In this document: positions 15,220-26,250 of the stretch, piece after piece | Numbering within the stretch: position 1 is the first letter of the stretch | Layout: every line of letters starts with the position of its first letter | NCBI GenBank assembly: GCA_029204225.1 | Contig: CM055092.1 | Coordinates: 11,612,310-11,676,309, forward strand | From: Diphasiastrum complanatum | Taxonomy: Eukaryota; Streptophyta; Lycopodiopsida; Lycopodiales; Lycopodiaceae | Reading direction: 5' to 3' | Length of the DNA stretch: 64,000 nt | The notes under the pieces: model-generated | Seen by the model: the letters and a program-made list of their open reading frames with translations, nothing else | Told to the model about the DNA's origin: nothing | Databases searched by the model: none | Program-made: the position numbers and the translations under genes

Positions 15220-16264
15220 ATGCTGTGGCATTTCAGACTTGGCCATCTTAACTACAACAGTAATCAACAAATGTCAGTTCAGAGTCTAGTACAAAACTTG
15301 CCTTCAGTCAACAAGCCAACTTCTCTATGCGAAAGCTGTATTATCAACAAGCATACTAGAAGTCCCTTCAGTTCAGACTCAGTTCATACATCCAAGGGCT
15401 TGCTTGGCCTTGTACACAGTGACATTTGTGGCCCAATGCGGATTGCTTCCATAGGGGGAGCTCTTTATTTCCTAACCTTCATCGATGACTTCTCTCAAAG
15501 GACTACAACCTACTACATGAAGAACAAATCTGAAGCATTCAAGTTCTTCAAGCAGTTCAAGGCGTCTGCTGAAAACCAGAGCTAGAAGAAGATCAAGGCT
15601 CTACGCACAGATGGAGAGGGAGAGTACATCTCCACAGAATTCAAGGAGTTCTGCAAGGCCAACGAGATACTTCAACAATATACAACTAGCTACTCACCTC
15701 AGTCCAATGGTGTAGCTGAGCGGAAGAATAGGACACTCATCGAAAGTGCCAAGAGCATGATGGCCCATGCCCCTCTTCCAAAGAAATTATGGGTGAAAGC
15801 TGTTACTACAACTGCCTATTTACAAAATCGATCCATCACCAAAGCCCTGAATGGCAAGACACCTTATGAGATGTGGATATGATCAAAACCATCACTGAGA
15901 CATATTCGAGTGTTTAGATGCATTGCTTTCACTCAGATCCCTAAGGATCTACGAAGAAAGCTAGATGACAAGAGCAGAAAACGATCTCAATTTTTATTTT
16001 GTCTTTCGTTATTTGTTATTAGTTTTCGTTCCATTTGTGTTTCAATTCCATAATTCATTTTCATCGTTGATTTCGTTTTTCACTTTTTCTTCTCCAGACC
16101 ACAAGACATACAAGCTCTACAATTTGGATACCAAAAAGGCATTCACTAGTAGAGACGTCATTATTGTGGAAGACCAGTTCATCGACCACAAAGGAAAAAT
16201 TGTTGATAAATCCGACTCTGGGATCGAACAACCAGTCAATTTCAATCCAGAGATTCAACTGTAG
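15220..16264 (+). pseudogene. Copia-B integrase
   Basis: LWHFRLGHLNY (pre-integrase), CESCIINKHTR zinc region, HSDICGPM and TFIDDFS core motifs, then in-frame stops near 15583 and 15880. Further on come LRTDGEGEY (second catalytic Asp), SPQSNGVAERKN and PYEMW. Between KLDDKSRK (ending about 15981) and DHKTYKLYNLDTKKAFTSRD (from about 16097) lie about 115 bases of T-rich sequence where relatives have only about 25 bases (the CIFVGYS region). Confidence 0.87.
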
Positions 16265-16466
16265 AATTTCGACGCTGACTCAAACAATGAGTCAGAACCT
16301 CACGAGTCAACCCACATCAGAGGACTGAAGTTCAACCCAGAAGGTTGAACAGGTCCAGACAACCTCCATTCAGATTTATGGATAATCCGGCCTACTACTT
16401 TGTGCAGGAACCGACTATCGTTTCTGAGGGGATGTCTTCCCTGATGCTGACCAGTGGAAATCAGCG

Positions 16467-17250
16467 ATGGACATCAAATTTGATTATCTTATGGAGAATC
16501 AAACATGGACACTCACCGAGCTGCCAAAGGATCGTAACCCAATTCCATGCAAATGGATATTCAAGACAAAGTACGACGCTGAAGGAAGGCTAAATCGCTA
16601 CAAGGCTAGGCTAGTCGCCAAAGGCTTTTCCCAGATTTCAGATCTGGATTATTCAGAAACCTTCAGTCCAGTTGTCAAACATGCTTCGATCCTCCTACTC
16701 CTCTCCTTTGCAGTCGCAGTAGATCTCGAAGTCCACCAGATGGATGTCCAGACCACTTTCCTCAATGGAACCATCGAAGAGAAAATCTATATGATGCAGC
16801 CAGAGGGATACGAACTCAATAGCAAGCAACAGTGCCTTGTATGCAGAATTCACAAGGCGCTCTACGGGCTGAAACAGTTACCCAGAGCCTGATTCCAAAA
16901 GATCAACACATTTTTGATAAAGAATGGTTTTATTCCAAACTCAGCAGACTCGAATGTTTACTTCAAGTCTGTATCAGAATACTTCATCATCATCACTCTC
17001 TATGTTGATGATACACTCTTGTTCAGTAATAGATTGAATCTGATAAAGGATACAAAATGCATGTTGGCCCAGGAATACAAGATGACTGACATGGGTCCAG
17101 CCCACTATTGTCTCGAAATCCAAATTCAACGAGATCGATCCAGCAGACTGATCTTTATCAACAGCAACTATATTTCAACAACGTGCTGGAACAATATGGA
17201 ATGGCCAACTGCAAACCAAGTCTCTTTCCACTCGACCTTGGATTAAAGCT
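16467..17250 (+). pseudogene. Copia-B reverse transcriptase
   Basis: RT motifs in order: PCKWIFKTKYDAEG, YKARLVAKGFSQ, FSPVVKHAS, HQMDVQTTFLNG and ALYGLKQLPRA, then a TGA near 16890 where Trp is expected. In the following stretch IITLYVDDTLLFSN carries the catalytic YVDD, then MTDMGPAHYCLEIQI. The reading is lost around 17200. The catalytic Asp residues remain but the chain is broken. Confidence 0.88.
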
Positions 17251-17293
17251 ATCAAAGGAACAGTCTCCTCAAACTGAGACATAAAAGGAAGAG

Positions 17294-17990
17294 ATGAAGC
17301 GCTACCCATTTCAATCCATCATCGGCTCATTGATGTATGCAATGATCTGTGCACGACTAGACCTTGCATATTCGATCAGTACACTCAGCCAGTTTTTGTC
17401 AAATCCAAGCATAATTCATTGGAAAGAGCTAACAAAGGTCATGAAGTACATCCAAGCAACAAAAACTCTCAGCATCTGCTACGGAGGCAACCAAACTTCC
17501 AACATCCTTGAAGCCTACACAGATGCGGATTGGGCAGGAGATGTCGACACCAAAAAATCAACTTCTACGTTTGTATTTTTATACAACCAAGGCCCAATCT
17601 CATAAAACAGCCAAAAGCGTACCTCAGTTGCATTATCATCAATGGAATCCAAATACATGGCTGTCACAAATGCAACCAAAGAGGCGATCTGGCTAAGGCA
17701 ACTTCTTGCAGACCTCAATCTTACACAAACACTTCCTACAACAATATATTGTGACAATCAAAGCACAATAGCACTTTCTCTCAATTCAAGATTTCACTCT
17801 CGAAGCAAACATATAGAAATTACGTATCATTACTTAGAGAGAAAGTGCACATCAAGGAAGTGGAATTAATTTTTTGTAGAGCAAACTACATGGCATCAGA
17901 TTACTTCACAAAAGCTCTATCAAAAGAGCAACATCTCATATTTAACGATATGTTAAATCTGAAGACCAAAGTTTTTCATGATCCACATTA
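17294..17990 (+). pseudogene. Copia-B RNase H
   Basis: YPFQSIIGSLMYAM connection motif, then AYTDADWAGDVDTKKSTSTF, an in-frame TAA near 17603, SSMESKYMA, IYCDNQSTIALS and SRSKHIEITYHY. A frameshift follows near 17850 where relatives read VREKVH, before the TADIFTK-like end. RNase H signature residues (Asp, Glu, Asp) are mostly visible across the breaks. Confidence 0.86.
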
Positions 17991-17998
17991 AGGGGGGA
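17988..17998 (+). other. Polypurine tract, Copia-B
   Basis: TTAAGGGGGGA immediately precedes the TG of the 3' LTR. Confidence 0.8.
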
Positions 17999-18893
17999 TG
18001 TTAGATTTCTTATGCTTAGCTTTAAACAAATCATTGAAGTAATGAGCATCTTGAAAAACCAAAGGCCGGCTACATGTGTTTTTGGACCTTCACATTTTTT
18101 TTTTTTGGGTTAAACATTTTTTTAGGCACCTTTGCCTTTTTCTCACCTTAGCAAAAACTGCGACACACTGGCCAAGCAGCCAGAATGCCTTAAAGAACCA
18201 TTTTTAAAAGCACCTTCAGCTTTTTCGATTGTTTCACTGTCTTAAAATCTAAGGCACATTCAGTTTTTCGCTGTCTTTAGTCTAAGGCACTTTTTTTGTC
18301 TTATTCGTTGTCTTGAATCTAAGGACACCTTAGGGATTTAGATACCTTTAGTATAAGGGCGCCCTTAGGAGTTGCATACCTTCAGTTTAAGGGTACCTTC
18401 GGGTTTTTCGGCTTTTTATGTTTTTGCTACATTGGCTGACCGACGTCGCCAACTTATCAGCAACCCTAAAAATAGCTGGACAACTAAATATCCCAAAGGC
18501 GGTAAAGTGGTTACCAACTTTGTACATATACAAAGACTGGCGTAAATAGCCTTAAAGGCTTGTAAGATATTTTCTCTCAACACTTGTAAATCTCTATATT
18601 AGCTAAATCAGACTATGTAAGTGTTAATTGAATTTCTCTTTTAGTCAAAGTTATCTGTAGCCAGCGCTATCACGCTCAGCAAGCTGAAGTTATTACTTCA
18701 AGCCATTGTACTCATTGTTGATATATTTATCAGAGTGCAATTTTTGTCTCACTACTGCGTCGGTCATTTGAGAGAACTGTATGAATTCTTCTACTTGAAT
18801 ATTTCTGTTGTTAACTGTTGTGTTTCCGTTCCTACACGCTTACGCTCTGAGCAAACGAGCTTCCGCTATGCTCACGACCACTTTTTTACGACA
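17999..18893 (+). repeat. Copia-B 3' LTR
   Basis: Aligns over its length with 12838-13735, with scattered substitutions (mostly transitions) and a few short indels. It ends TTTTACGACA, followed by the AGAAG duplication. Confidence 0.92.
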
Positions 18894-18898
18894 AGAAG

Positions 18899-20130
18899 GA
18901 GTTGTGAGATATTATTGTGGGCATAGAGGTGAGGCCAGACACCACTCCAACTGACATGAGGGCTTATGACAAGAAGGCTCAAATAGTGTTGTCATTGATC
19001 AACTTATCGATGAAAGATCATGTGATTACCCACATTAGTGACGCGGTGACAACCAAAGGGGCTTGGAAAGCCTTGAGAATACAATTCCAGACCGCCAATC
19101 CATCTTGTGCAATGTTCTTGAAGTCAAGATTGAACACCATTAGGATGGAAGACAATGAAACTGTGGGATCCTTCTTCACCAAGATCGAGGAATTGAGAGA
19201 CCAGCTAGTTGTCATTGGGGAATCCATCAAGGATGTTGAGCTGGTTTGTGAGCGGTATTGCTTCAAGGGAGGGACTGCCCACATTTGAAGATCCTCGTGG
19301 GATCCTACTGCAAGAGGAGCAAAGGCATGAAGTGGTCAAATCGAGGCATACGAGGATTAGGCATTGATGGCCAAAGGCAAGAAATAGAGGAGGAAACACA
19401 TCCAAAAAGGGCACGTATGATGAGGATGAGGTAGAGCCACCATCAAAGCTAAAAAATAAGAAAGGCAAGTGTTATTACTGCCACAAGCCATCTCATTGGA
19501 CTAGGGAGTGCTATAAAAAGAAGATGAATATCAAACAAGAAAAAGTGAAGCAACAAGGCAACATTGTTGAGGATGATGGAGAAGACCATGAGACAAATGT
19601 CTTCTCATCGGCATTGGCATCATAGGTGGATGATGGCACTAGATGGTTCATTGATTTGTGTGCCACTAGACACATGACTGGGAAGCGTGATTGGTTCGAA
19701 AAATTATTGCCATTCCATGATGGGGAGAAGGTCACGCAGGCCAAATATGAAGAATGCCATATTCAGGGCATCAACAATGTACTTGTACAGTTTCTAGATG
19801 GTAAGATAAAGAATATTTCAAATGTGTTTTACGTACCTAGAACTTACAAAGAGCTTGCTTTCAGTTGGTGGGGGTCATGACAAATCAATGCCTTAAGGTT
19901 GAGTTTTTCAAGGACAATTGCTTAATAAAAGACATGGATTGCTATTACAAGATTGTTGCAACATGATATCGTGATTATAATTGTGGGCTTTATTAGCTAG
20001 ATGCGGCCAAACCTGGAGAATATAGTTTAGCTTCATCAATAGCATCACAACCAAAACTGTAACATCGAAGGATGGGTCGTCTGAACTATAAAAGCTTACA
20101 CTTGATGGCCAATGAAAATTGGGTGTAAGC
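18899..20130 (+). pseudogene. Copia-C gag-protease-preintegrase, resumed after Copia-B
   Basis: Continues the gag frame begun at 12733. Gag runs through ITHISDAVTTKGAWKAL and IRMEDNETVGSFFTKI. A deletion of about 17 codons with frameshift near 19245 joins DVELV to VSGIASREGLPTFED; Copia-D keeps the missing stretch. Next come a knuckle CYYCHKPSHWTREC and a protease motif WFIDLCATRHMTGKRDWF in which the usual Ser-Gly after Asp is Leu-Cys. Finally there are remnants of the pre-integrase region (RRMG.LNYKSLHLMANEN). The element breaks off at about 20130-20163, where Gypsy-1 LTR sequence begins. Integrase, RT and RNase H are absent. Confidence 0.85.
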
Positions 20131-20163
20131 ACGGTTAGAATCCGGTGGGTGCTAGTGCGTCAG

Positions 20164-20664
20164 TATAAGGGAAGCTCTTTAGATTCTACTTACAAATCAC
20201 AAACACAATGATAACACACTATGGAGAAACCACCCAACCAAGTAGAAGCATCCAATCAAACTCTATAAGCCTCATCCCCAAGCCAAGGAACAAGAAACAT
20301 GAATATAGAGTGAGAGTCTGGAAATGAATCCAAAACCATGATGAGCAGTAGGGCAAGTTTGGACCCAATATATAGACATAGCCATGCATAGCCCTAAATT
20401 CCCTATACATAGATTCACCTAGAATAGAGTCCTAAGCATGGACCATCTATTCATAGAATTGCTATTGATAACTCTACACATGCATACACTGTCTCATACC
20501 TTGTCTAAACTCTATTTAGTGTGTTCTGGACCTCACAAGGATATTAGTTACTTTCGGGTCACATCCAGTATGACGTGGCATAACTAACAGCTTGTTTCAC
20601 TGGAGTACCGTGTATCCAAGACTAGGAGTATACTGTATCCTATGTACTGGTGATGGACATAACA
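20164..20664 (-). repeat. Gypsy-1 3' LTR
   Basis: On the minus strand it starts TGTTATGTCC after a purine tract and ends CTTCCCTTATA. About 415 bases (20164-20580) match the two LTR copies at 31462-31897 and 32029-32455. The remaining 84 bases are missing from those copies. Confidence 0.85.
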
Positions 20665-20678
20665 TTCTTCCCTCCTTA
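20665..20678 (-). other. Polypurine tract, Gypsy-1
   Basis: Minus strand TTAAGGAGGGAAGAA lies directly before the LTR start TGTTATG. Confidence 0.7.
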
Positions 20679-20808
20679 AACTGCTTCTATCCTTAGAAGC
20701 TAAACTTCGGCAAATTTTTCTTTATGCTATCAACTCTCTCCCACAAATCATATCCTCAATACGACCCTTCCACCGAATTAAGCACTCAGAGATATAATGA
20801 TTTCTCAA

Positions 20809-22303
20809 TTATTTATCTTTGGTTTTGAGCACTTTCTCAGGTTCCAAAGGTACACTAAGCGACAAATCTTCCAAATGGGATAAATCCTCATCCGATCCAA
20901 TTGTATCACCTTCATGTAAACTTAGTTTCAAATGACTTACATGAAACAATGGGTGTGCAATTGATTTTCTTTGAAGATCGAGTTCACGCCAAAGAACCAA
21001 TTCTACGTACAATCCTAAAAGTTCCACAATAACGGGTAGACATCTTATAATGCTTCCCTGTACATAACATTTTAGAATCTTGTGGAATCTTAAGATATAC
21101 CCAGTCATCAACTTTAGAATCTCTTGGAGATCTCTTAAGATCGGTATAGTGTTTAGCCCTATCCTAAGCACTGCGGATACTATCCTTAGCCACTTGCAAC
21201 ATCTCTTGCATATCATGCGAAAAAATCAGCAACCTTCTGGATCTTAACAGACTTCGTCTCAACATTTACTGGAGATCTAGATTTAAAACCATACATAAGC
21301 ATAAAAGGACTGTAACCTGTAGCAGAATGTTTTCTACTATTATATGTAAACTCAACTAGTGGAAGATAATCTTCCCAATGAGATTGTCTGTGAGAAACAT
21401 ATGTCCTCAAAATATCTTCCATAGTTTGATTAGTCGTTTCTGTCTGGCCATCTGATTCAAGATAATAAGAAGAACTTAAACTCAAAGAAGTTTCAAGTTT
21501 ATGGAATACTGCTGACCAAAAGTGACCTGTGAACTTGGATCTCTATCACTAACAATGTCACTGGGCAGACCGTACAACCGAAATAATTTTTCAACAAAGA
21601 TCTGGGCTAATTTAGAAGCCTTTATAGTTGACTTGACTGGTATGAATGCAGCTAACTTAGTTAACCGATCCACTACAACCCAAATAGAATCATTTTGTCG
21701 TTGGGTCTTTGGAAGTCCAACTACAAAATCCATAGATATGCTTTCCCATTTCTTATGAGGGATATCTAACGGATGCAACAAACTACCAGCCTTATGGCGT
21801 TCAGCCTTTGCTAGTTGACAAGGTTTGCATTTAACAACATATGACTCGATATATGGCTTGAGCTTTGCAAAGCCAATAAAATTCCCTTTTAACCAAGTCC
21901 AGAGTCCTGTGTACATCGAGATGTCCTGCACTTGGTATGTCATGAGATTCAAACAAAATCTTACGTTTGAGCTCATCATCACCAAATACGCAAACTTTTT
22001 CATTCCGAAAAGTAACCCATCTCGAATGGTAAACTGTTCCACAATCTTCTTATCTTTCTTAGTTAGTTGAGTCCCTTGTATTTCTGACTCAACATTGTCC
22101 ACATTTCTTCCGCTCTGAACAATGTTCCAAATATGACCAAAATGGGAGTCTGATTCATATTTTTCTCTCAGCAAAAGATATAGATCCGTAGAAATCTGGG
22201 TGAATGATAACTTGTTCAATTCACCTATCCGACAAAGAGCATCTACAACTTGATTAGAGTTGTCTCTTATGTAACGGATTTCATGATCGAATTCTTGCAT
22301 CAA
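20809..22303 (-). pseudogene. Gypsy-1 integrase (C-terminal pol)
   Basis: The minus-strand frame begins MQEFDHEIRYIRDNSNQVVD (end of the RNase H/connection region). Next come CKPCQLAKAERHK (integrase zinc binding), SMDFVVGLPKTQ, VVDRLTKLAAFIP (core Asp), IVSDRDPSSQ (second Asp), then in the next segment LESDGQTETTNQTMEDIL (catalytic Glu region), PLVEFTYNSRKHSATGYSPF and finally AHPLFHVSHLKLSLHEGD, the usual C-terminal module. Frameshifts near 21483 and 21214 split it into three pieces. It would insert cDNA; here it is inactive. Confidence 0.9.
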
Positions 22304-22397
22304 TTCAGCCCATCAACAAATCCTTTTGTCAAATTATTAAGTGGTGCTGCTAACTTAGCATAGTCCTCAATAAATCTCTTGAAGAAAAGTGTGAAAC
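22304..22397 (-). pseudogene. Gypsy-1 RNase H deletion scar
   Basis: The minus translation reads KRFIEDYAKLAAPLNNLTKG, the usual linker after RT, and passes almost directly to the QEFDHEIRYIRD segment. In gypsy elements about 120 residues of RNase H lie between these two motifs, so nearly the whole domain has been deleted. Confidence 0.75.
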
Positions 22398-22714
22398 CTA
22401 AAATGACTTTACTTGCCTCACACTTCCCGGAATTGGCCACTCAATCACAATCTTGATTTTATCCTCATCAATCTTGATCCCATCTACTGTGATCTTATGA
22501 CCGAGATAAAGTAACTCTTGCTTAAAGAATTCACACTTGGACTCTTTAGCGTAGAGTAACTCCTGACGGAGTTTCATCAAGACAATTTTTAAGTGTTCTA
22601 CTTGTTCCACCAAGGATTTACTGTAAACAAGAATATCGTCTAAGAATACAACCATAAATTTTTCCAAATATGGATGAAATAAATCATTCATCATTTGTTG
22701 GAACGTTGCTGGAG
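22398..22714 (-). pseudogene. Gypsy-1 reverse transcriptase, C-terminal part
   Basis: PATFQQMMNDLFHPYLEKF leads into VVFLDDILVYSK (catalytic FLDD), followed by KCEFFKQELLYLGHKI and a thumb region. It is the direct continuation of LPFGLTNAP at 27650, which lies on the other side of Copia-D. The joined motif [14 protein letters not shown] is standard for gypsy RT. Confidence 0.92.
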
Positions 22715-22985
22715 TTAAAATTAAAGTAGAATCACTATGTTACTGTACTGTGGGCCCTATCAGTTGATAAGGATCAGTTGGCCTCGCCACGAGACAAGTC
22801 AACGGGACACGCGTCCCGTCAATGGCAACCTGGGTCATGCATGGGTTGCCTGAGTGAACAACTATATGTACAGTGTAATTTCATTTTAAGAAATACAGTT
22901 GCTATGTGAGCTTGTTGTGGAGAGTGATTTCTATATGTGTTACTGTGTAGCATGATCTGTGTTCCTATTCAAAGCAAATTCTAAG
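22715..22985 (+). repeat. Copia-D 5' LTR
   Basis: Short 271-bp LTR beginning TTAAAATTAAAG and ending AAATTCTAAG just before the primer site. No obvious TATA box. Confidence 0.85.
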
Positions 22986-22998
22986 TTGGTATCAGAGC
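22986..22998 (+). other. Primer-binding site, Copia-D
   Basis: TTGGTATCAGAGC, the initiator-Met-type copia primer site, abuts the LTR. Confidence 0.9.
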
Positions 22999-23472
22999 CG
23001 TATAGGGAGTGTGAACAATACAGCATCGCCGTTGAAGAGAGCTTCAAGAGAACTGTCTTCTGAGAGTTCGGGGTTTACGACGGGTTGTAGACAAAAAGTG
23101 AAGCACTGGTGCATAGATTCTAGCACACAGAAGCTTGGTAAGCTTGAGACTGTGTGAGGATTCAGTGATAGGATTGGTCAGTAGAATCTATGACGTAGAA
23201 TTCTGAAAAATTCCGTAGAGGAGTTGCTCGGTGTTTGCAATCGGTGTGCATTTGAACAGACACCGTTTGACAAATGGATTGAAGCATCAGCTTTCCAGTA
23301 GTAGGGCAACCTCAGAGCAGTTGATTTGGCCAGCCAAAGAGCTGTGAAAAGCAAGCCAAGATCAAAGTTGTGAAAAAAACCCTGGCCTAGGGTTTGGAAG
23401 CATAAAAGCAAAGTTTTCTCTCTATACTGATCCATTTTTGAAGCTGTAAAAGCCTGTATAAGGGCGCCCAAC
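22999..23472 (+). other. Copia-D leader, with gag start lost
   Basis: Contains no gag N-terminus of the usual NYxxWKxxM type. Leader-like sequence runs straight into mid-gag at 23473, so a deletion has removed the gag start. Confidence 0.6.
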
Positions 23473-24200
23473 TTGTTAGTGAAGGATCACATCATTACCC
23501 ACATTTGTGATGCTGTTACACCCAGACAGGCATGGGATGTGCTAAAGGAGCAGTTCGAGACGTCAAATCCATCAAGAATCATGTTTATGAAGTCAAAGCT
23601 GAATAATGGCCGAATGGAGCAAGGAGAGCACATTCAGACGTACATGACCAAAATCAAAACAATGAGGGATCAACTACATTCTATTGGTGAGCGCATACAT
23701 GATGTGGAGCTGGTGCACAATGCATTGTGCGACATTGCAGAACCCTATCAGATGTTTGTGAGCGGAATAGCATCAAGAGAAAGATTGCCAACCTTTGACG
23801 ATCTCACAGGAATCTTGATGCAGGAAGAGCAACGATGAGAAATGGTGAAAGCTAGACGTCAGAATACTGACAATCAGGCACTTGCGACAGCCAAAAACAA
23901 GGCAAGGGCAAGGGCAAGAAGAAGTTTAAACAGCAATTTGCCAAGTCTTATGAGGATGAGGGATCTTCCAGTAAGACCAAGAAGAAAGACAAGTGCTTCC
24001 ATTGTGGTAAAAAGGGCCATTGGAAGAGTGAATATCGCAAATTCCTGGCGGAACAAGACAAGGGGAAACCAAAACAAACAGGTAACCTTGTCGATGAGGG
24101 TGAGATTGAAGACTCTAGCATCTTCATATATGCATTGTCATCTAATCAAGATGATCAAGCGTGGTATATTGACTTGGGAGCCACAAGACACATGACGAGT
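23473..24200 (+). pseudogene. Copia-D gag (N-terminally deleted) and zinc knuckle
   Basis: Gag from VKDHIITHICDAVTPRQAWD to SGIASRERLPTFDDLTGILM and QEEQR, then TGA at 23836-23838 (CGA would be Arg). A frameshifted continuation has a knuckle CFHCGKKGHWKSEY in which the last Cys is Tyr. It is closely similar to Copia-C gag, so the two belong to related families. Confidence 0.85.
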
Positions 24201-24929
24201 AACAAGAATTGGTTTAGTAGCTTGAAAGTGTTGAATAATGGAACGTCTGTTTCACAAGCAAATGGCGATGTGTGCAAGATCAAGGGGATAGGCACCGTTT
24301 CAATCCAACTACCTGATGGCAAAAGCAGGATGATCAGGGAGGTACTTTACGTACCAGGTTTGAAGAAAAATCTACTTTCTGTTGGAGTCATTACTGATCA
24401 AAAGCTGAAAGTATAATTCACCCATGATTGTTGCTTTGTGAAGGATGTGAACCAAAAGTTCAAAGTTATTGCGGATGGAGTAAGGGAGCCCAATACAAAA
24501 TTGTACAGGTTGAATGCTACAATCAAGGGGCAACATGGACTCGTATCATCCATTCCATCGCAAACTGAGTTGTGGCATAAGAGGCTTGGTCACTTGAACT
24601 TGGGAAGCCTCACTTTGATGAGAAAATGGGAGATGGTAATAGGATTGCCTACCATAAAAGACCATTTGAAATCGATGTGCGAATCATGTGTATATGGGAA
24701 GCAACATCGAGAGAAGTTTAATAAAGGTGGTGTTGCAAGAGCAAAGAACATCCTGGATTTAATCCACACAGATTTATGTGGGCCTATGAGGACCATTTCC
24801 TTAGGTAAAGCCTTCTATTTCATGACCTTTATTGATGATATGTCACGTAAGGCGTGGATCTACTTCTTGAAGAAAAAATCAAATGCATTTGACAATTTCA
24901 AGAGCTTCAAAGCATTGGTCGAAAATTAG
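24135..24929 (+). pseudogene. Copia-D protease and integrase N-terminal part
   Basis: WYIDLGATRHMTSNKNWF protease motif (DLGA for DSGA), REVLYVPGLKKNLLSVG, a TAA at about 24414, then LWHKRLGHLNLGSL, CESCVYGKQHR, HTDLCGPM and FIDDMSRKAW of integrase. It ends at TAG 24927-24929 (ALVEN*TGRK, Gln expected). Only nonsense mutations, no frameshift, separate these parts. Confidence 0.88.
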
Positions 24930-25241
24930 ACAGGTAGGAAGATCAAAGTCCTAAGATCAGATAGTAGAGGTGAGTACAAGTTTAATGACTTCAATTATCT
25001 TTGTGATCAATGTGGGATTAAAAGACAATTTATGCAAGCATATACTCCTGCTCTCAAAGGTGTAGCTGAGCGCAAGAATTGTACGATTGTGGAAAGTGCC
25101 AGATCTATGCTAGCTGAGATGAAACTACCAAAAGATTTTTGGTCAGAAGCATGCAGTACGGCAGTCTATCTTCAAAATAGAAGTCCTACCATTGCCATAC
25201 CAAAGATAACACCTGAGGAAGCATTCACGAAGTTGATGTGA
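24930..25241 (+). pseudogene. Copia-D integrase, second half
   Basis: LRSDSRGEYKF (catalytic Asp), AYTPALKGVAERKN, FWSEACSTAVYLQNRSP and PEEAF. A deletion with frameshift near 25237 removes the GxKPxVxHLRVFG block that normally follows. Confidence 0.87.
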
Positions 25242-26250
25242 AAGCTATCAAGTGTATATTCCTAGGATATGATGAACGTGTGAAGGGCTATAGATGTTTT
25301 GATCCAGTGGAAAACAAAATCCATGTAAGTCGTGATGTTATCTTTGATGAATCCAAGATGTATGAAGACGAGGATGTTGAGAAGATAGACACATCCAGTG
25401 GGAAAGATGGTATAGTGAGGATACCTCCTGATGATGATCCATTCATTGACCTTCCAAGTGATGAACATGAGGATACATCTCAAGATACTACTACTCAACC
25501 CCAAGAAATAGGTTGGAGAGGTAGAGACAAACTTTTTGGTGCAAGAAGGATTGAAGTTGCAGGTGACAAACGCAAGGAGAAGGATGTACAGTGGGATACA
25601 TTTTCACCAAGAAGCCGATCACCTGACAGGAAGCTCCCCAAGTGCTTTGAGAGATTGTTGGAGAGCCGCGACATGGATGACTTTCCAGGATCATGTAGCC
25701 ATGGAGAGCTACGAAGATCAACAAGAGAGAAGACACAACTTGAAAGGCATGAAGCAAATTATGCTCTCTTATCTAGCATTATTCAAAGCAAAGAACCTTC
25801 GACTTATGGTGAAGCGAAGGATGATGACATTTGGGTCAAGGCCATGGGAGAGGAGATGGAGTCAATTGCTAAGCATAGCACATGGGACTTAGTAGAACCA
25901 CCAGTTGGCAAGAAATCCATTGGTTGCAAATGGGTATACAGGACTAAGTACCATGCAGATGGAAGTATAGCAAAGCACAAGGGAAGATTGGTGATCAAAG
26001 GGTATGCACAAAGAAAAGGCATTGACTATGAGGAGACCTTTGCGCCAGTATGTAAGTGGAATACTCTACGTCTACTTGTTGCTTTAGCTTCACATTTTGG
26101 TTGGCCTTTGCATCAGATGGATGTGAAATCTGCTTTTCCAAATGGTGAGTTATAAGAAGAGGTGTTCATGGATCAACCTGAAGGCTTTGTAGCGAAGGGA
26201 CAGGAAAATAAAGTATGTCGCTTGAAGAAAGTGCTTCATGGTCTTAAACA
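25238..26250 (+). pseudogene. Copia-D integrase end, linker and RT N-terminal part
   Basis: CIFLGYDERVKGYRCFDP and SRDVIFDE (integrase tail), a charged linker, then RT: GCKWVYRTKYHADG, HKGRLVIKGYAQ (Gly for Ala, Ile for Ala), FAPVCKW and QMDVKSAFPNGEL. A TAA at about 26153 is followed by EEVFMDQPEGF and GLKQ, after which a deletion breaks the frame near 26250. Confidence 0.88.

Larger units (their letters stand above)
12838..18893 (+). mobile_element. Copia-B: Ty1/copia element inserted in Copia-C gag
   Basis: LTRs 12838-13735 (898 bp) and 17999-18893 (895 bp) run TGTTAGATTT...TTTTACGACA. The 5-bp duplication AGAAG flanks the element (12833-12837, 18894-18898). The internal region has a primer site, gag, protease, integrase, RT and RNase H, all damaged by stops and frameshifts. 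Sampling about 160 aligned LTR bases by eye gave 14 differences, so it is clearly older than Copia-A and Copia-E. It would need proteins from another element to move. Confidence 0.93.
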
